Below are positions 25,718-38,100 of a DNA stretch of 64,000 nucleotides, in pieces. The position numbers and the translations under genes were made by a program. A model generated the notes under the pieces. It was given only the letters and a program-made list of their open reading frames with translations, searched no databases and had not been told where the DNA came from. Source of the DNA: Thamnaconus septentrionalis. Its lineage: Eukaryota; Chordata; Actinopteri; Tetraodontiformes; Monacanthidae. The stretch's first letter is position 1. Every line of letters begins with the position of its first letter. The stretch is taken from positions 7,749,001 through 7,813,000 of the forward strand of contig CM020507.1 of assembly GCA_009823395.1 (NCBI GenBank), in the 5' to 3' direction.

Positions 25718-25764
25718 GGACAAATCGAGCTAATAGTCCTATACCAGGCCAAATGGGGGCGCTG
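25718..25764 (-). repeat. Old dispersed repeat, copy 2
   Basis: Reverse-complement counterpart of 9981-10028, sharing the GCGCCCCC, GGCCTGGTA-AGGA-TAT and TTGTCC blocks with no large gap. Both copies are in the same intron, in opposite orientation. Confidence 0.5.
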
Positions 25765-26169
25765 CACTCTCACCATTACACATCAATAGAGTGGAAAAAA
25801 AAATCTTGAAATTTAGTAAAAACAAAAAAAAAAAAAAAACACATGTTGTGGTTTTAACTGCCAAAATCTTCAGGTTGTTATTGTTTAACCAACACCAAAA
25901 AATATCCAACAGACTTCCAACTTCAAGAACGATCATCTTGTGATCCTCCTGGAAGTCATTGATCAGACAGGTGAAGGTTGTCGAGTCACAACCGAGTTTT
26001 CCGTTGATCTGAAGACGCCAATCGGTCGAGACTTGGCGTGCCGATCAGCTAGAGAGTTTTAGAGAGGTTCCTCAAAAATACAACGAAGGCTAACAGGAAA
26101 CTGCCACTGCTAGCGTGACAAAAAAAACAAAAAACAAAACAGAGGCGAGCGATGGGCTTTGCTTCCTAC

Positions 26170-26310
26170 CGTAACGCGGTGGAGTAGGCGTTCCTCTGGC
26201 ACATCACCGCCAGCGAGCTGCTTCCTGGTACCATCTCCTGCTTGATCTCCCAGGCCACCAGGTCGCTGGGCTTCACCGCCAGGAAGTTGATGCCCGACTG
26301 GAACCACACC
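26170..26310 (-). CDS. tmem132: TMEM132-family protein, exon 4 (internal)
   Basis: A 141-base exon on the minus strand. It is bounded by acceptor ctctccgcag|G (AG at 26312-26311) and donor CG|gtagga (GT at 26169-26168), both phase 2. The first G completes the AGG arginine codon left open by exon 3, giving the family motif FTLR followed by V-W-F-Q-S-G-I-N-F-L-A-V. The frame runs through W-E-I-K-Q-E-M and A-V-M-C-Q-R to the start of a codon at the donor. In TMEM132 proteins this position follows the N-terminal domain, with an equivalent 'FTLR...KKGV...W' arrangement. Here the usual basic KKG is replaced by QSG. The exon lies 32.6 kb from exon 3, so splicing is inferred from matching phase, order and homology. 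It also resembles the C/D paralogues, which leaves the paralogue open. Confidence 0.85.
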
Positions 26311-27179
26311 CTGCGGAGAGACAGTTGAGACACAGACGGCGTGAGTGAAGTTAACATTAAGTTCACTTAAATACATGAAAAAACAGAGGTGCTCGAGGAG
26401 GGCTGTCACGTCGACGGCAGCAGAGGTAATTTGCTTCAAATTAAATTTGCCCCACTCTGAATTTTTTTTCTTCCACCATTTCCTCAACAATTTCCCTTAA
26501 TCCCTGATACTGATTCGCTGGCTTTGAACAAAGTGGCTTTTTGAAAGGGATTCTCGCAGCCTCTGCGTCGAACACTTTGGTGGGACAAGACAAAAAAAAA
26601 AAAGGATGACAGCTCCTGTGACAGTTGACGTTTTTAGCAGAGTGAGTGCTGCAGGAAGGACGGATCTGACGAGCTGGAGATTAAATCAAAAGCTGAAATT
26701 TGAAAACGGTGACGGCACTGATTCATATCTGTTGGTCATGTGATTAACTCTTGGTCAAATATGTATTGCTCGCTCAAACCTAAGTGGCTAAGGAAGTCGG
26801 CGTGCTGATGATGAAGAATTTTGCAACCCTGTTGTGAAAAAAAGGGGGGGGGAGAAAAGTCATCACGTGATTCGCTCCACTCTCTCCGCCGCTCCCCCTC
26901 TTTCATTTCTCCTTCTTTTCCTCTTCCAATCATCCGTCCCTCTGTGACTTCCTCCCGCTCCATACCAACCCTCCCTCCTTCCCTCCCTCACCCATCCCCC
27001 GCTCTAAAAGCATCCTATGGCTTAATCGCTTTAACCCCCCCCCACCACCACCACCACCACCCCTTTCCTCTCTAATCCGTCCCGGTGTGTTTTGTTCTAT
27101 TTATCACCTTGACGAGACCCTCCCTCAGTTTATTAACACACTTTTACGGGCTCGTGCACGCCTGCACACGAGCCTGTTT

Positions 27180-27270
27180 GCTGCTCTCCCCCCATTAACA
27201 TGCATACAATGGTCTTTGGCAAACAATTATGCAAATGCCAACGCAGACGTACTCTCTCTAATAAACTTTT
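27180..27270. promoter_or_regulatory. Candidate enhancer-like element with SOX and POU motifs
   Basis: ACAATGG (27206-27212, SOX-type), AACAAT and an exact POU octamer ATGCAAAT (27229-27236) lie within 31 bases of complex sequence with no simple repeat. SOX-POU pairing is typical of neural enhancers. The SOX site is not in the canonical SOX2-OCT4 composite orientation. Confidence 0.35.
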
Positions 27271-27755
27271 TTCCCCCCTCTCGCGCAGAAAGAGGGAGGA
27301 ACTGCCAATCCTCTTTGTCTCCTCTCTCATTATTACTTCCTGTTGTTGTTGTTGTTGTCGTCGTTGGTGTTGGATTTTTTTCATGTCTCGCTTCATGTCC
27401 TGCCAAAAGTTGCCTGTAAATGTGTCATGGCGCTCCCTGGCCGCGGTCTCCGTACATATGTTTGGAGGCTTTAGCGGCGAAACGTATGCGGCCGTGTGTT
27501 TACGTGTTGTTGCGCGGCGTCAGGATCGAAACAAGATGCACCGGGGGGGGGGGTTTGACAGGAAGTCTACTTTTTCCAAACTGAACCGGTTTTTCTTGGA
27601 ATACGACTGTCTTGGAAATAAAATATTCATGGTCAGCTATTATTGGCTGTCGCTGGTGGTGGGAAATCATCATAAAGTTTTTTTAACACGAGGCAGGGTG
27701 AAGTGGTGGAGTCGGGCGAGCACTCAACTTCCAAGAAAAAGGTTCTGTGTTCGGT

Positions 27756-27759
27756 GTGT

Positions 27760-27800
<41 letters not shown>
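27756..27800. repeat. (GT)n microsatellite
   Basis: About 22 GT units with a TATG interruption near the left end. It reads (CA)n in the minus-strand transcript. Confidence 0.95.
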
Positions 27801-27802
<2 letters not shown>

Positions 27803-29640
27803 CCTCGCTTTCCTTTTTTTTACTGTTCATCAACTGCGGAGAACTTCCCAGCGAACTCCTCACAATAACTCCCGCTTCTTGTTTTTCGTTCTTGCTTTCC
27901 GTCCCTTTGTTCTCTCGCGCTCACTTCACCTCCCTGCTCCCTCGCCGTCGAACCCAGCTGGAGTTCAAGATAACCCGCTTCAAAGGAGTTTTACTACGCG
28001 GCGAACTGTGACGGCGACAAATAGTAAAAAAACAAAAGGCACGACGAGACTGGGAAACAAAACGCCGGGCCTGATACTGTTCACGTAATGGAGTAAATGG
28101 ATTTTGGAGAAGAAGGACAGAGTATCATCAGCGAATGGCGGAATGATTATACGCTCTCCAGCTCTGCTCCATCAAAATTAAACCATACGAGATTTCAAAC
28201 TCCAGGCGACTGTTGCTGTCACCACCCTCTCACACGTTGACGCCGGCTTTAAATTAAGCCCGTGTGTTGTGTTTTTTTGCTCCCCGACACCAAAGGACAC
28301 CTTGACGGTCTGGAGGGATGCAGAGGGGCCCCGTCAAAACAGCGGTGTGATGTGCTGAGTTCGGCCTTTCAACGTTTGAAGGCCGACTGGACGGCTGTCT
28401 CGCACCACACGCAACCGGCACGGCGGAGAGCAGTGGGATGGAAAAAAATACAAAGCTGAGAAGGACGCTTTTGTTGCACGAAAGTCAAGAATTAGTTTGA
28501 ACTCAACATCATTCAAATCATCCATAAAGCAAACCAGCATCAGTTACTACATGGATTTTCATATCAGGGAAAATAAACACATCTCAGGGGGAATGTGCAT
28601 GATTAAAAAATAGCATGTATGTGCAAACACGAAAACACGTAGCATATCATTTAAAGGAGTTAATCTGTGGAACAGCTGTGGGGAAGACTTGAGAACTTGT
28701 ACATCAGTAAGAAGGTTCACACAAATCTGCACAAATGACATTTTGGACAAAGATAGATATGGACAGGAATTTGTAAGGGATAAACAATATGATTTTTTTT
28801 GGGTGGTTATGGTTTAGTTTTTTCAGTTTTCTGCATGCTTTGATTGATTAACTAAATAAGGAAACAAAAAGGTCAGATTGAACTTCATCCTGCGTTCAAA
28901 TTTGTTGCTTTTTGCCAAAGCTTTTTTTTTTCCAAATTTTATTTATTTTTTGTTTTTCTTTTCACCTGCTCAAATTAATAAATTAAATGAAAAATATTCC
29001 ACTGAAGACAGTTAGTCTTAACAGATAAAAGTAAACCTGCAAACTTTAGTTTTATACCAAAGTACAAAACAAAGCAGGAAGAGCTGCGTGTGTACAGTGG
29101 AGGTGTCTTCAAACTATGATGTGACACTGGGGTTTATTTAGAGGAGAGTCACGCGCAGAAACAGGAAGGGAGGAGGGTCCGCGAAGAGGGAGGGGTGGGG
29201 GGCTACATGTAAGAAAACATAGTGACACTGCTGTCCCATGGTGAATCTGCCACGACTTTGTTTGTTGTGTCTTAGCGTGTGTGTGCGTGTGAGCGTCTGT
29301 CATGGAGCGGGATGATGGACACGGCTGCGTCCCTCAGCGGCTTCTGTCAGATCCCAGCGCAGCTGAGAAGCCTGACAAGCGGCGTGTTTGTGTTTCTTTT
29401 TTCCTTGTTCTGTTGTTTTTTTAAGGTGATGTTGAAAGTCAAGCCATACGTCACCCCTCTCACACCCCCCTCCCCCGTCCTCCCCCGTCCTAATAGCCTC
29501 AGCTTCTATAGAACTTTGCTGCTTTTGCCACATGTAAAAACACAGTTCAACCTTTGGGCATCTAAGTATTATCTTTCCTACTAAGCCACGCCCACAGCTA
29601 CACCAACTATACTGGCTCAAAAACAATGATTCTCAATTAT

Positions 29641-29681
29641 CGTCATCATCATCGTCATCATCATCATCATCATCATCATCA
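29641..29681. repeat. (CAT)n microsatellite
   Basis: Trinucleotide repeat of about 13 units (CATCAT with two CGT variants). Reads ATG/GAT in the minus-strand transcript. Confidence 0.95.
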
Positions 29682-30269
29682 GCAATCAGATACAAAGGTT
29701 TCTAACAGAAATGTATACATCTTAATTGTGAACAAAACAATAAAGAGTTCAGCTGGCCTGCAGACTTCAAACAAAACAAATTATTTAAAAATGTTTTAAC
29801 TCTAAACATCAAGGTAAAATGTTAAAATAACTTTTATTTGCTTGCTGAGTTTCAGTTCAGTTTCAGTGATTAACCTTGAAAACAAACAAACAAACAAAAA
29901 AACAGTTATTTCCCTTTGGGTCAGTATTTGAAAAAGCTTGAATCAACCAAAACAGGGAACAGATTGACGAGGAAGGACAAACATGCGTGAAGTGATTCAT
30001 ATTTATAACAGAGCCTCACAAACCACAACAGGTCTGCTGACCTCCTGAGAGGAAGCAGACAGCGGGCGAATCACTGAAGTCCAACTAATTCTTCTTTTTT
30101 TTTTTCCGTCCTTTAATCTGTTCACACCCTCGTCCCAAAACCTTCAATTTCTCCAAAGCTGTGGAACGCGGAGGCTTGTGCGATTTATTACAGGTGCTTG
30201 TGCGTCTGTCAGGAGGAGAGCTCCAACATTTTATCAGGCCTGCCTTCCCTCTAACTCACCACCCCATTG

Positions 30270-30270
<1 letters not shown>

Positions 30271-30310
<40 letters not shown>
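30271..30310. repeat. (CA)n microsatellite
   Basis: Twenty CA units, reading (UG)n in the minus-strand transcript. Confidence 0.95.
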
Positions 30311-30315
<5 letters not shown>

Positions 30316-33300
30316 CCGATACACACCCGCGCCGTATTTCTGCGTCGTCCAGACACAATCACAGCCCGCTGAAGGTCACGCCCGAGTTGGGAGGCGCACG
30401 CACGACTGTTGGGGGTAAATCACGGCGGCGGCGATCGTAACTCTGGACACTGGGTTTCCTTGAAGAGCATCTGATGATAGAAGGGCTGATTTACACTCTG
30501 TACACAGGCCGCACGTGCAGGAAAAAAAAATGCACAGGCACAGACTGGCCACCCACCACACTGGGGGTCTCACACGTTGAGAGGACGATGATGGAGGTTA
30601 CAGATGTACCTTTCTTTAAAAACACCTTTCTTCAGTTTTACTAAGCCGGTTGTTTTCTTTGATCTACACTCACAGTCAGTCAAATTATTATGAGGCTAGT
30701 TAATAATTATACCGATGCGGATCACAAACTTTTGGTGAATTAGCCCCGAGTCAAAAACACTATTAGAAAAAATCATCAAAGAAACAAAAACAGAAGACTG
30801 GCTATGTATTTTAAGCCTTTCAAAATCTGGTATAAAGAAAAATGCAGGTGTGACGACTTTATTTTTTAATGCTTTTTACTTGTTATGACAGTTGTTGTTT
30901 TTTTTGTTTGTTTGTTTTTTACATTTAAAAGGAGAAAGTTTGGAAAACGCAAATGGAAAACCACTGACATCTGGTCGTTTCTTCCATCTCCTGGAAATTT
31001 TACCTGGCAGACATTGACGCTGCAGGAACTTTCTTCCTGCCATTGAAGTTTTTCATACATTTTTGATTATTTTCATTGTGTCACATGCCGTTGGGGCCTC
31101 ACTGCTTCGGGTGGCTCAGTCACGAGCAGACGAATCCTTTCAATCAAGGCACGACTCTGGCAACCTGCTGGGTCCTCGACTATTAAGGTCACGTTGAGCA
31201 GAGAGTGTTGGCTTAGATCCCACCGTCCGCATGTCAACGGTCGTGACACAATGTGAGGCGATAATTACGTGACAGGCGTCACTGTCATGCAGTTCGACTC
31301 TGTGGTCAAACACGGCTTTTCCTCAACGGCGTCGGACGACTTCTGGGTCTGGTTGGATGACGTTAGGTCACACTTGCCGACAGGCCGCTTATTCGACCTG
31401 TCAACTTGTGAACCGTCTGCAACCAGAAGAATGCTAACAAGTGTCCCATCGGCTCAAAAATCTGGTGACAGATTCTCGGCCCAGCGTGTTCGTTTAACTT
31501 TATTGATCTGGATTATTCTTCATCTGAAGGTGATTTGTTTTTTCTTTTTTTCTATCAGGCCATATGTGACCGCAAGTTAATCCTTATTGAGCACATTTGG
31601 ATTAGGACGGCCAGCTACAGTCTTGGCCTCCATCATGTGTGGACAAGATGAAACTCAAACTTCAGGGAAAATGCTTCCGAGAAACCACAAAGGACTAAAA
31701 ACAAAAACAAAATAAGTATCTCTTGCACTCTTACACATTCTTACACATTTTTAGGCAGTTAAATGTTAATACACAGCAGTAATGTATTATCTATCTAAGC
31801 CTCCATCTATCTTTCAGGTTCCCAATGGACACACTTTCTGCATCACATCTTAACTGAACCAGTGACTCTCTCTGAAACTCGGCATCTCATCGAGACAAGG
31901 ATGTGCTGCGGGTGGCAGTGACATTCACCGTCTTGTTATCAAAGAAATCTAATTGGCTCGACTCAGCTCGAGCGCGTTCCTGATTTTTAAATTACACGTG
32001 AGTTTACGTTTACGCCACTCTGGAGGTAAAAAAAACAAAAACAACAACCACAAAAAAACCCAGCTAAATGCTGTAAAATGTGTTGGAGAAACTCAGTCGT
32101 TCTTCTCCAATCAGAAACAGCAGACCTGCAGCCATATGCCTTCGCTGGGAAAATCTTTCAGCATATAAAGCAGCAGATGTGTCTGAGAGGAAGACGGAAA
32201 AAAAGAGGCTATAATAAGTCTGAAGTTGCGAGTGGAACAGATGCTTAGCGCGGAGACACGCTGATTGGATACAGAAGATATTACAGCAAAATTGCACCAT
32301 TTAAGCTTATAAGGTAAGCAATCAGCGTGATCAGCGCTGGAGCTCTGCAACGCTTCTTTGTCTAATTGCTTTTATTAATGTTTTGCTGCACGTGGCAGCA
32401 GTGGAACCTGCTGGCTGGCGATGTTTGTTTTGGAAAAAGATCTTCAATGAAAAACATTTCTCGAGGTCGTCTATCTCCGAGACGAGGACGGTCCTCCTTC
32501 GCAATTCACGACTCAAAAGACAAACGACTGTGAGGAGTCGAATCAATCGCGACGGCTTAGAGGCGCCGACAGATGTTCGGCGAATCCAACGCACCACCTG
32601 CACGCCGGTGCACGCAGCGTGCCGCCGTTAGACATGAGCGGCTCCAAAACAACCATGGAATCATACAGATCTTTGTTTTCTGCCTTAACTGGCTTTGTGA
32701 GAGGCAGAAAGATCACTCAGAATGACAATAATAATAACAATAAAAGAATAAAAACAGGAAATGAGCGTTGAGGATTCAACATCGCCGCCCGCTGGTGAGT
32801 TTGCGCGTGTTTAGGCGAAAGTGGTGAACAGACTGGGGGGGCGCCGGGGCTTTGGATTTTCAGACTGAGACAAAGTGTGACAGATGGGAGGCTGCAAGTT
32901 TGGAAGTTTAGCACCAGCAGCTCGGAAGAAGGACGTGAAACGGTGCCGTGTTGTTGGTCACAGGTCAAACACGAACCCACTGATGGAACATCTGTTCTGT
33001 CAAAACATCACAAATCATTTTCTTGTTCAATGTTTTGTCTGGAGAACTTTTTCTCTTCTATGTACTGTCCTTTCTTTTCCAGTTCATCACTTGACAGTTT
33101 TTGAAATAAAAAAGCAAAAAGCAAACAAACAAAACACCATCTTTTGCATATCTGGACCTCAGTCCAACTCAGTTTCTATCATTTCTGTCCACGTCCCGTC
33201 AAACAACGTCTCGGTCACGGGTGCCAAACACAAAAAAACAAACAACAAAAATCTCTGTGATTCCTATTGTTGTGTCACTCCTGTCAAAATGCTGCAAGAG

Positions 33301-33383
33301 TTCGGGGAAACAGTCCGACTCCGGCTTTTGAATCTCAGAGAAAAATGATCTTGCCAAAATTGTGTGTTCTCAAACATTTTCTA

Positions 33384-33393
33384 ACACACGCAC

Positions 33394-33450
<57 letters not shown>

Positions 33451-33461
33451 TGCACACACAC
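33384..33461. repeat. (CA)n microsatellite
   Basis: A CA array of nearly 80 bases with CG and GA interruptions, reading (UG)n in the minus-strand transcript. It is among the longest in the window. Confidence 0.95.
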
Positions 33462-34779
33462 TTCTGTACATCAGCAGTTAGCAACATTATTACACAATCA
33501 TATTTTTTTGCAGTAATGTTATGTAACTGGGAGCCAGTTGCTCAGGGAAGGAGTCTCTCGAGAACCAGAGCTCGAGGAGAGCGTTGCATGCATGTGTACG
33601 TGTGTGTGTGTCCAATTAAATGTGGCTGTGGGGAGGTTGTGACTGTGTGTATTTGCCTTGTGTTTATTTGTGTTTATTAATTTCCTGTATTGGACAACAG
33701 CATTTAACATGCATTTTAATCTATGGCATTCAGGCATTTGTGCACATTAGTTGACCTTACTTGCCTGGTAATAATACATTCATTACAAGTTAATGAGTTG
33801 CATTCCTGCTGGGTGGAGGTTACCAACGACGCTCCACGTTTCGTTTTTCACCCGGCAACTGTTTTGCAACTTATTACTTTGCAACTTGTCTTTCAACTTT
33901 ATTTTCTGCTGGAGTTTTATTTACACCACAATCATCCAGCAAGCTGTTGACACTTCAGAATGTTTTCTCAAGATATGTTTTTTTTTTTTTTCTATTGTTG
34001 AGGAAATGCCACCGATGTTGAAATGACTTTGTCACTCATCAGTGCAGACTCGTGTTTCTCTTGACTTCTGCTGTCAAGCAATGATTTGTAATTACGGCAC
34101 CGCAAATTCACGAGTAGAGAAAAACCTCATTAAAAAGCAGCTAACGCAACACAAAAGTAAAAGTTTCAAATTGAATTTTAATATGCTGTGTACCAGGTGA
34201 GCTGTGGGGTCCAGGACATAGGATCACAGCAGCTAATCAGAAGTACTGCGTGTGCGGTTCACCGCCGTTTACTTTCGCAATTGTCCAGAGTTAGCAACAC
34301 GGAGTTGCTAAAACAATTCCTTTTTTTATTCTGTGTCCTGTTTGCAAATTACTGTCCAAAAGTAAAATAAAATACCAGCACAAAGTTCCAGCTCCAGTTG
34401 AAAAGTTGTCTCTAAAATATGAAAAGCAACCAATGTGCTATTTTGGAGGTTTCTTGCGGTTCTTTCTCTCTGTTTCAAACAGCTTTTACCACAAATGTGC
34501 AAAATTTACTCCAATTATTCTGGCTCCTTTTTTTTTCTCCCTAAATCTTCGCAAGATTGAAGCTGGAAGAAGCTGAGCCACTGTGGAGGTGTGTTATGCC
34601 TAAAATGGATTAGACTTCCCATCAGGTGCCACTGCAGCACAACTTCAGCCCCAACAGAAAGAGTTGTGGGTGAGAATGATTGATCGCATGAACACAAAGG
34701 TGAAGGTAAACAATCTCTGAGGATTTCTCCCCAATGAAACTCATAAATCTTTTTTTCAGTCTGCATTATAAGTTTAATT

Positions 34780-35165
34780 TTAAAGGCAAAGTTCACTTAA
34801 AATTGAAATTTGGTCGACTCACCTCTATGCCGATGATATTTTCTCGTCCACATAACAATTCCAATCCCACGGAGGGAAGGACTTCCACCAAACACCAATA
34901 AAACAGAAGCCAATAGCTGCAGAGCATTCCAATGTGAAAGGAAGAGGTAGGAAGGTTCAACACTTGGATGGCCAATCTGAGGCAAAGCAAGGACTTTAAC
35001 ACTGTTTATAGCAAAGACAATATCAAAGTTACAGTTTCCATGCTCTCACAACAGGCTTCTGTTAAACTGGCATGAGGTGGAATTCTTCCCACCATTAAAC
35101 TCAAAGCTCCACCAACATCAGTGTGAGGGGTAAATAATAGGAGAAATTTCAATTCTGGATGCACT
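34780..35165. mobile_element. MITE-like element with imperfect terminal inverted repeats
   Basis: The left end (TTTAAAGGCAAAGTTCACTT then AAAATTGAAATTTGG) is matched in inverse by AGAAATTTCAATTCTGGATG at about 35146-35165. The 'TTAAAGG-A-AGTTCAC' start is a very common edge of non-autonomous fish transposons. The interior is a GCAGAGCATTCCAATGTGAA-type sequence with no ORF. Boundaries are approximate and the superfamily unassigned. Confidence 0.5.
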
Positions 35166-38100
35166 ACAGCTTCAAAGAACATGGACTGGCTGAAAGAGAC
35201 TTCTGACTGAGTGGCTGTTGTTTTGGTAACGGGTAGCTAGCATTAGCAAGTACTGGCTAAGAATACCCTAATTGAAAAAGCCATTTTCACCATGGATGCA
35301 GCAAAGTGTGGGACTTTTACAACTCCCCGTGTTTCTTTTTCTCTTTTCTCTGTAAAGCAGGATGCTTTTTATCTAATTCGTGTACGGCTCGATATTTGCA
35401 CTCTGGATCCTTTTCAAATAAAAACCCCTCAAATGTGGAATCAAGCCATCCACACCCCCTCTCCACCACACAAGGGATTAGAATGACACATTTCTCCATC
35501 AACAAAGACAGAGACAATGGTGGTGGGCTGTTGGCTGCTGCCGTAGCTTCCAGCTAGTCCTCTGGGCTGCGGTCCCAGATTAGCATCATAGCAAGCAGCT
35601 GCCCCGCCGCAAAATCACTTCAAGCACAACTGGAGTGTCAAAGGAAGATTTTCACCATTGGCTGAATCCAACCAAGACGAAGGAAACAGCCTCCCAACAA
35701 ACAAAGTGCATTGTGGCTGCAAATTAATATTATTTGGCTCATTTGTTTAGTTGTTTTGCTTTCCAGTATGACAAATGAGGAGGAGGAACTACTGCTGAGG
35801 AGGAATAGATGCCTCAAATCGGTTCTATTTAGAGTCTGTTTCCAAAAAAAAAAACTTCCGTTCCCTGAATAAGGGTAGCTGGGAAAAATCTAGAAATAAC
35901 ATTTTAAATAAAGCATCTTGTTTTCTTGAGAAAAAAATTATTTTCATCATGGAGTTATTTCCTAAAATCCATTGTGTTGATGCATGATATCGGAAACATT
36001 TTGTTTTAACAAACTTTTTTTATGCTGCTATTATTAATCCTTTTCATTTCGAAGCACAATGCTGAATAAAACGTTGGAGAGCAGTTGCAGCCTTCAACAC
36101 AAAATGGTCAGAGCCAGCAGAAAGACACAACAGAATGGACCACAACAAAGAAAACACCCCTCAAAAAAGTTCCAAAAGTTGCGAACAAACTGCAGACAGG
36201 TTTGACGTTGAACCGCTGCTGCCGCCGCTGCCGCTGCCGCCACCGGGGAGAATTTAAGGACAATATACACCACATGTGGTCGAGAAGTGCTTACTCGACA
36301 CGGCAATAAAGCTTGACGCAGCTCATTTGGATTAAGAGTCCAAGACTTCAGCCGCTCATTTATTGTAAATGGAAGGGGTCCAAAAGTACCTCATCCCTTC
36401 TAAGTGAGGGGATGGCACTGATGGGCTAATCGTCCTGGGAGAGAGCGCAGAGAGTATTTGCGTGCGCGTGCATATTACCGGGTAGTGTGCGTGAGTGGGC
36501 GGGGGTGGCTGGCAATTATTAGCAAAAGAAGATTGATTTGATACGACGGCTCGCGCACGCACTCATCAACACGCATGCATCTGCTCCCAAAATACATTTT
36601 TGCACGAACAGCGAGGAGGAAATGAATAAATAAATAAAAACGGTCTCAGTGGGATCCATCAGCGGCGGCTAACGGCGAACAAATGAGACCAGCAAACAAG
36701 TTTAATCAACACCCTGAGCCGAGTGTCAAGTCTCGGCGATAAGACGGCAACTGCCGGAGTCAGTGGTGTCAGTTTGTGGGAGCGAATGAAGCATCAATAA
36801 AGTCTAATCAGCCGCTGGAGGAGGCAAAGTTCTTCCAGCAGACAGCTGACGCCGCGTCTGCTTTAAGTTTGCTTTACTCATTCTGTGTGGCTCTACATGC
36901 TGTTCCTTGGTGCCTAGTTAAGGTTTGTTTTGTTTTGGGCTTGGTTCACCTTAAAGAGACATTGCGTGATTTTCAGCATTGTATGATCTAAAGAAATAAA
37001 AAATTGGTACGCAAGTAAGAAGAGGTAGAAATAGTCCATTGCGGCAGAGGTCCATTTATTTCCATTTTTACCTTCTTTGCTTCAATTGTACAGCGCGGAT
37101 GCACGCACATAGCGCCGGCTATAATAAGGCCAGAGAATGTGCGGCGGCTATGATAGCTCCTTTCGCTTCGTAATTCCTTCCGTGGCGCACGTGCCCATTT
37201 GTTCAGATGTGGGTAATTCAGCCACTTGAAAAGGGGAACGAAAGAATGGAGCTTAAGGGATGTAGGCTGGGAGAGGAGTAGCGTGAAATGTGTGGTAAAG
37301 TCTGTGAAACACTGGTGGGGGAGGGGTGTAAAACGTGAAGCGAAATGACACAGACGTTTAAAAAAAAAAAAATATTTGCACAAATGTAAATTTGTATTAC
37401 CAAGGTTTAAATAATATGGAAGGAGATTTGGGTAGTTGTCTGTTGCCACAGCAACATTGTGACAACTGGTCACCAGGGCCAAGAAGGGTCTTATTGTCTG
37501 TGGTATAAGATTTTTTTTTTTTTCGGTGCAAACCACGAAATACGGAAATGTGGATGCGAACGGCCAATGGATAACAACGCGGCTCACAATTTCATTAGAT
37601 CATCGTGCAAATAAAGATTTGTGGGTGACAGCAACGCTTCATTTCCATAATCTGTGGGACAAATTCCTTCCACGTGATTCTGTCACTGTACCCTGATTTG
37701 CACTTTCAGGGTTGTTTTGATTTTTAGCTGCAATTGATTGATAACATTTTTTTTTTCTTTTCACACAGTTGGGCAAGTCATCAAATTTTCCCTTCTTTTA
37801 GATGAATAAATTCTAAGTGTTAAAAAAAACTGATTGAAACTGGAGCTGACATGTTGGCCATCCACAACGTTAGCGCCGACAACCACCTGCGTTCCTGTGA
37901 GGTGTGCCGCAAATACGTACTTTTACAGCAGGACTTCTGCAAAAACACAGTTTACTCTTCACACAATAAAAGTGGTCCAAAAATTGAATGTGAAGTCACA
38001 CACACTTCATAAAATCAACACCATATTAGCAATATAGCAGATGCTACCTACCGTTACTGCTAACTTTGCTAGCAATCCTAGCCGGTGTGAGATAAACACC

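Larger units (their letters stand above)
1..26169 (-). other. TMEM132-family gene, intron 4 (3' part outside window)
   Basis: This interval follows the exon 4 splice donor (GT at 26169-26168 on the minus strand) and contains no further exon that I can recognise in either strand. I looked for the next TMEM132 coding block (an Ig/cohesin-like segment with a W-x-V-x-Y-P type motif) and did not find it, so the intron is at least 26 kb and probably runs past coordinate 1. It holds many (CA)n/(GT)n arrays, a hAT-like relic near 17.5 kb, G-rich and C-rich blocks near 13.6 kb and scattered motif clusters, listed separately. Stretches such as 2300-4490, 5570-6640, 6810-7950, 10030-11300, 11810-13050, 15022-16050, 18570-21260, 22190-24560 and 25180-25720 show no gene that I can support. 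An exon shorter than about 60 bases could be missed by eye. Confidence 0.7.
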
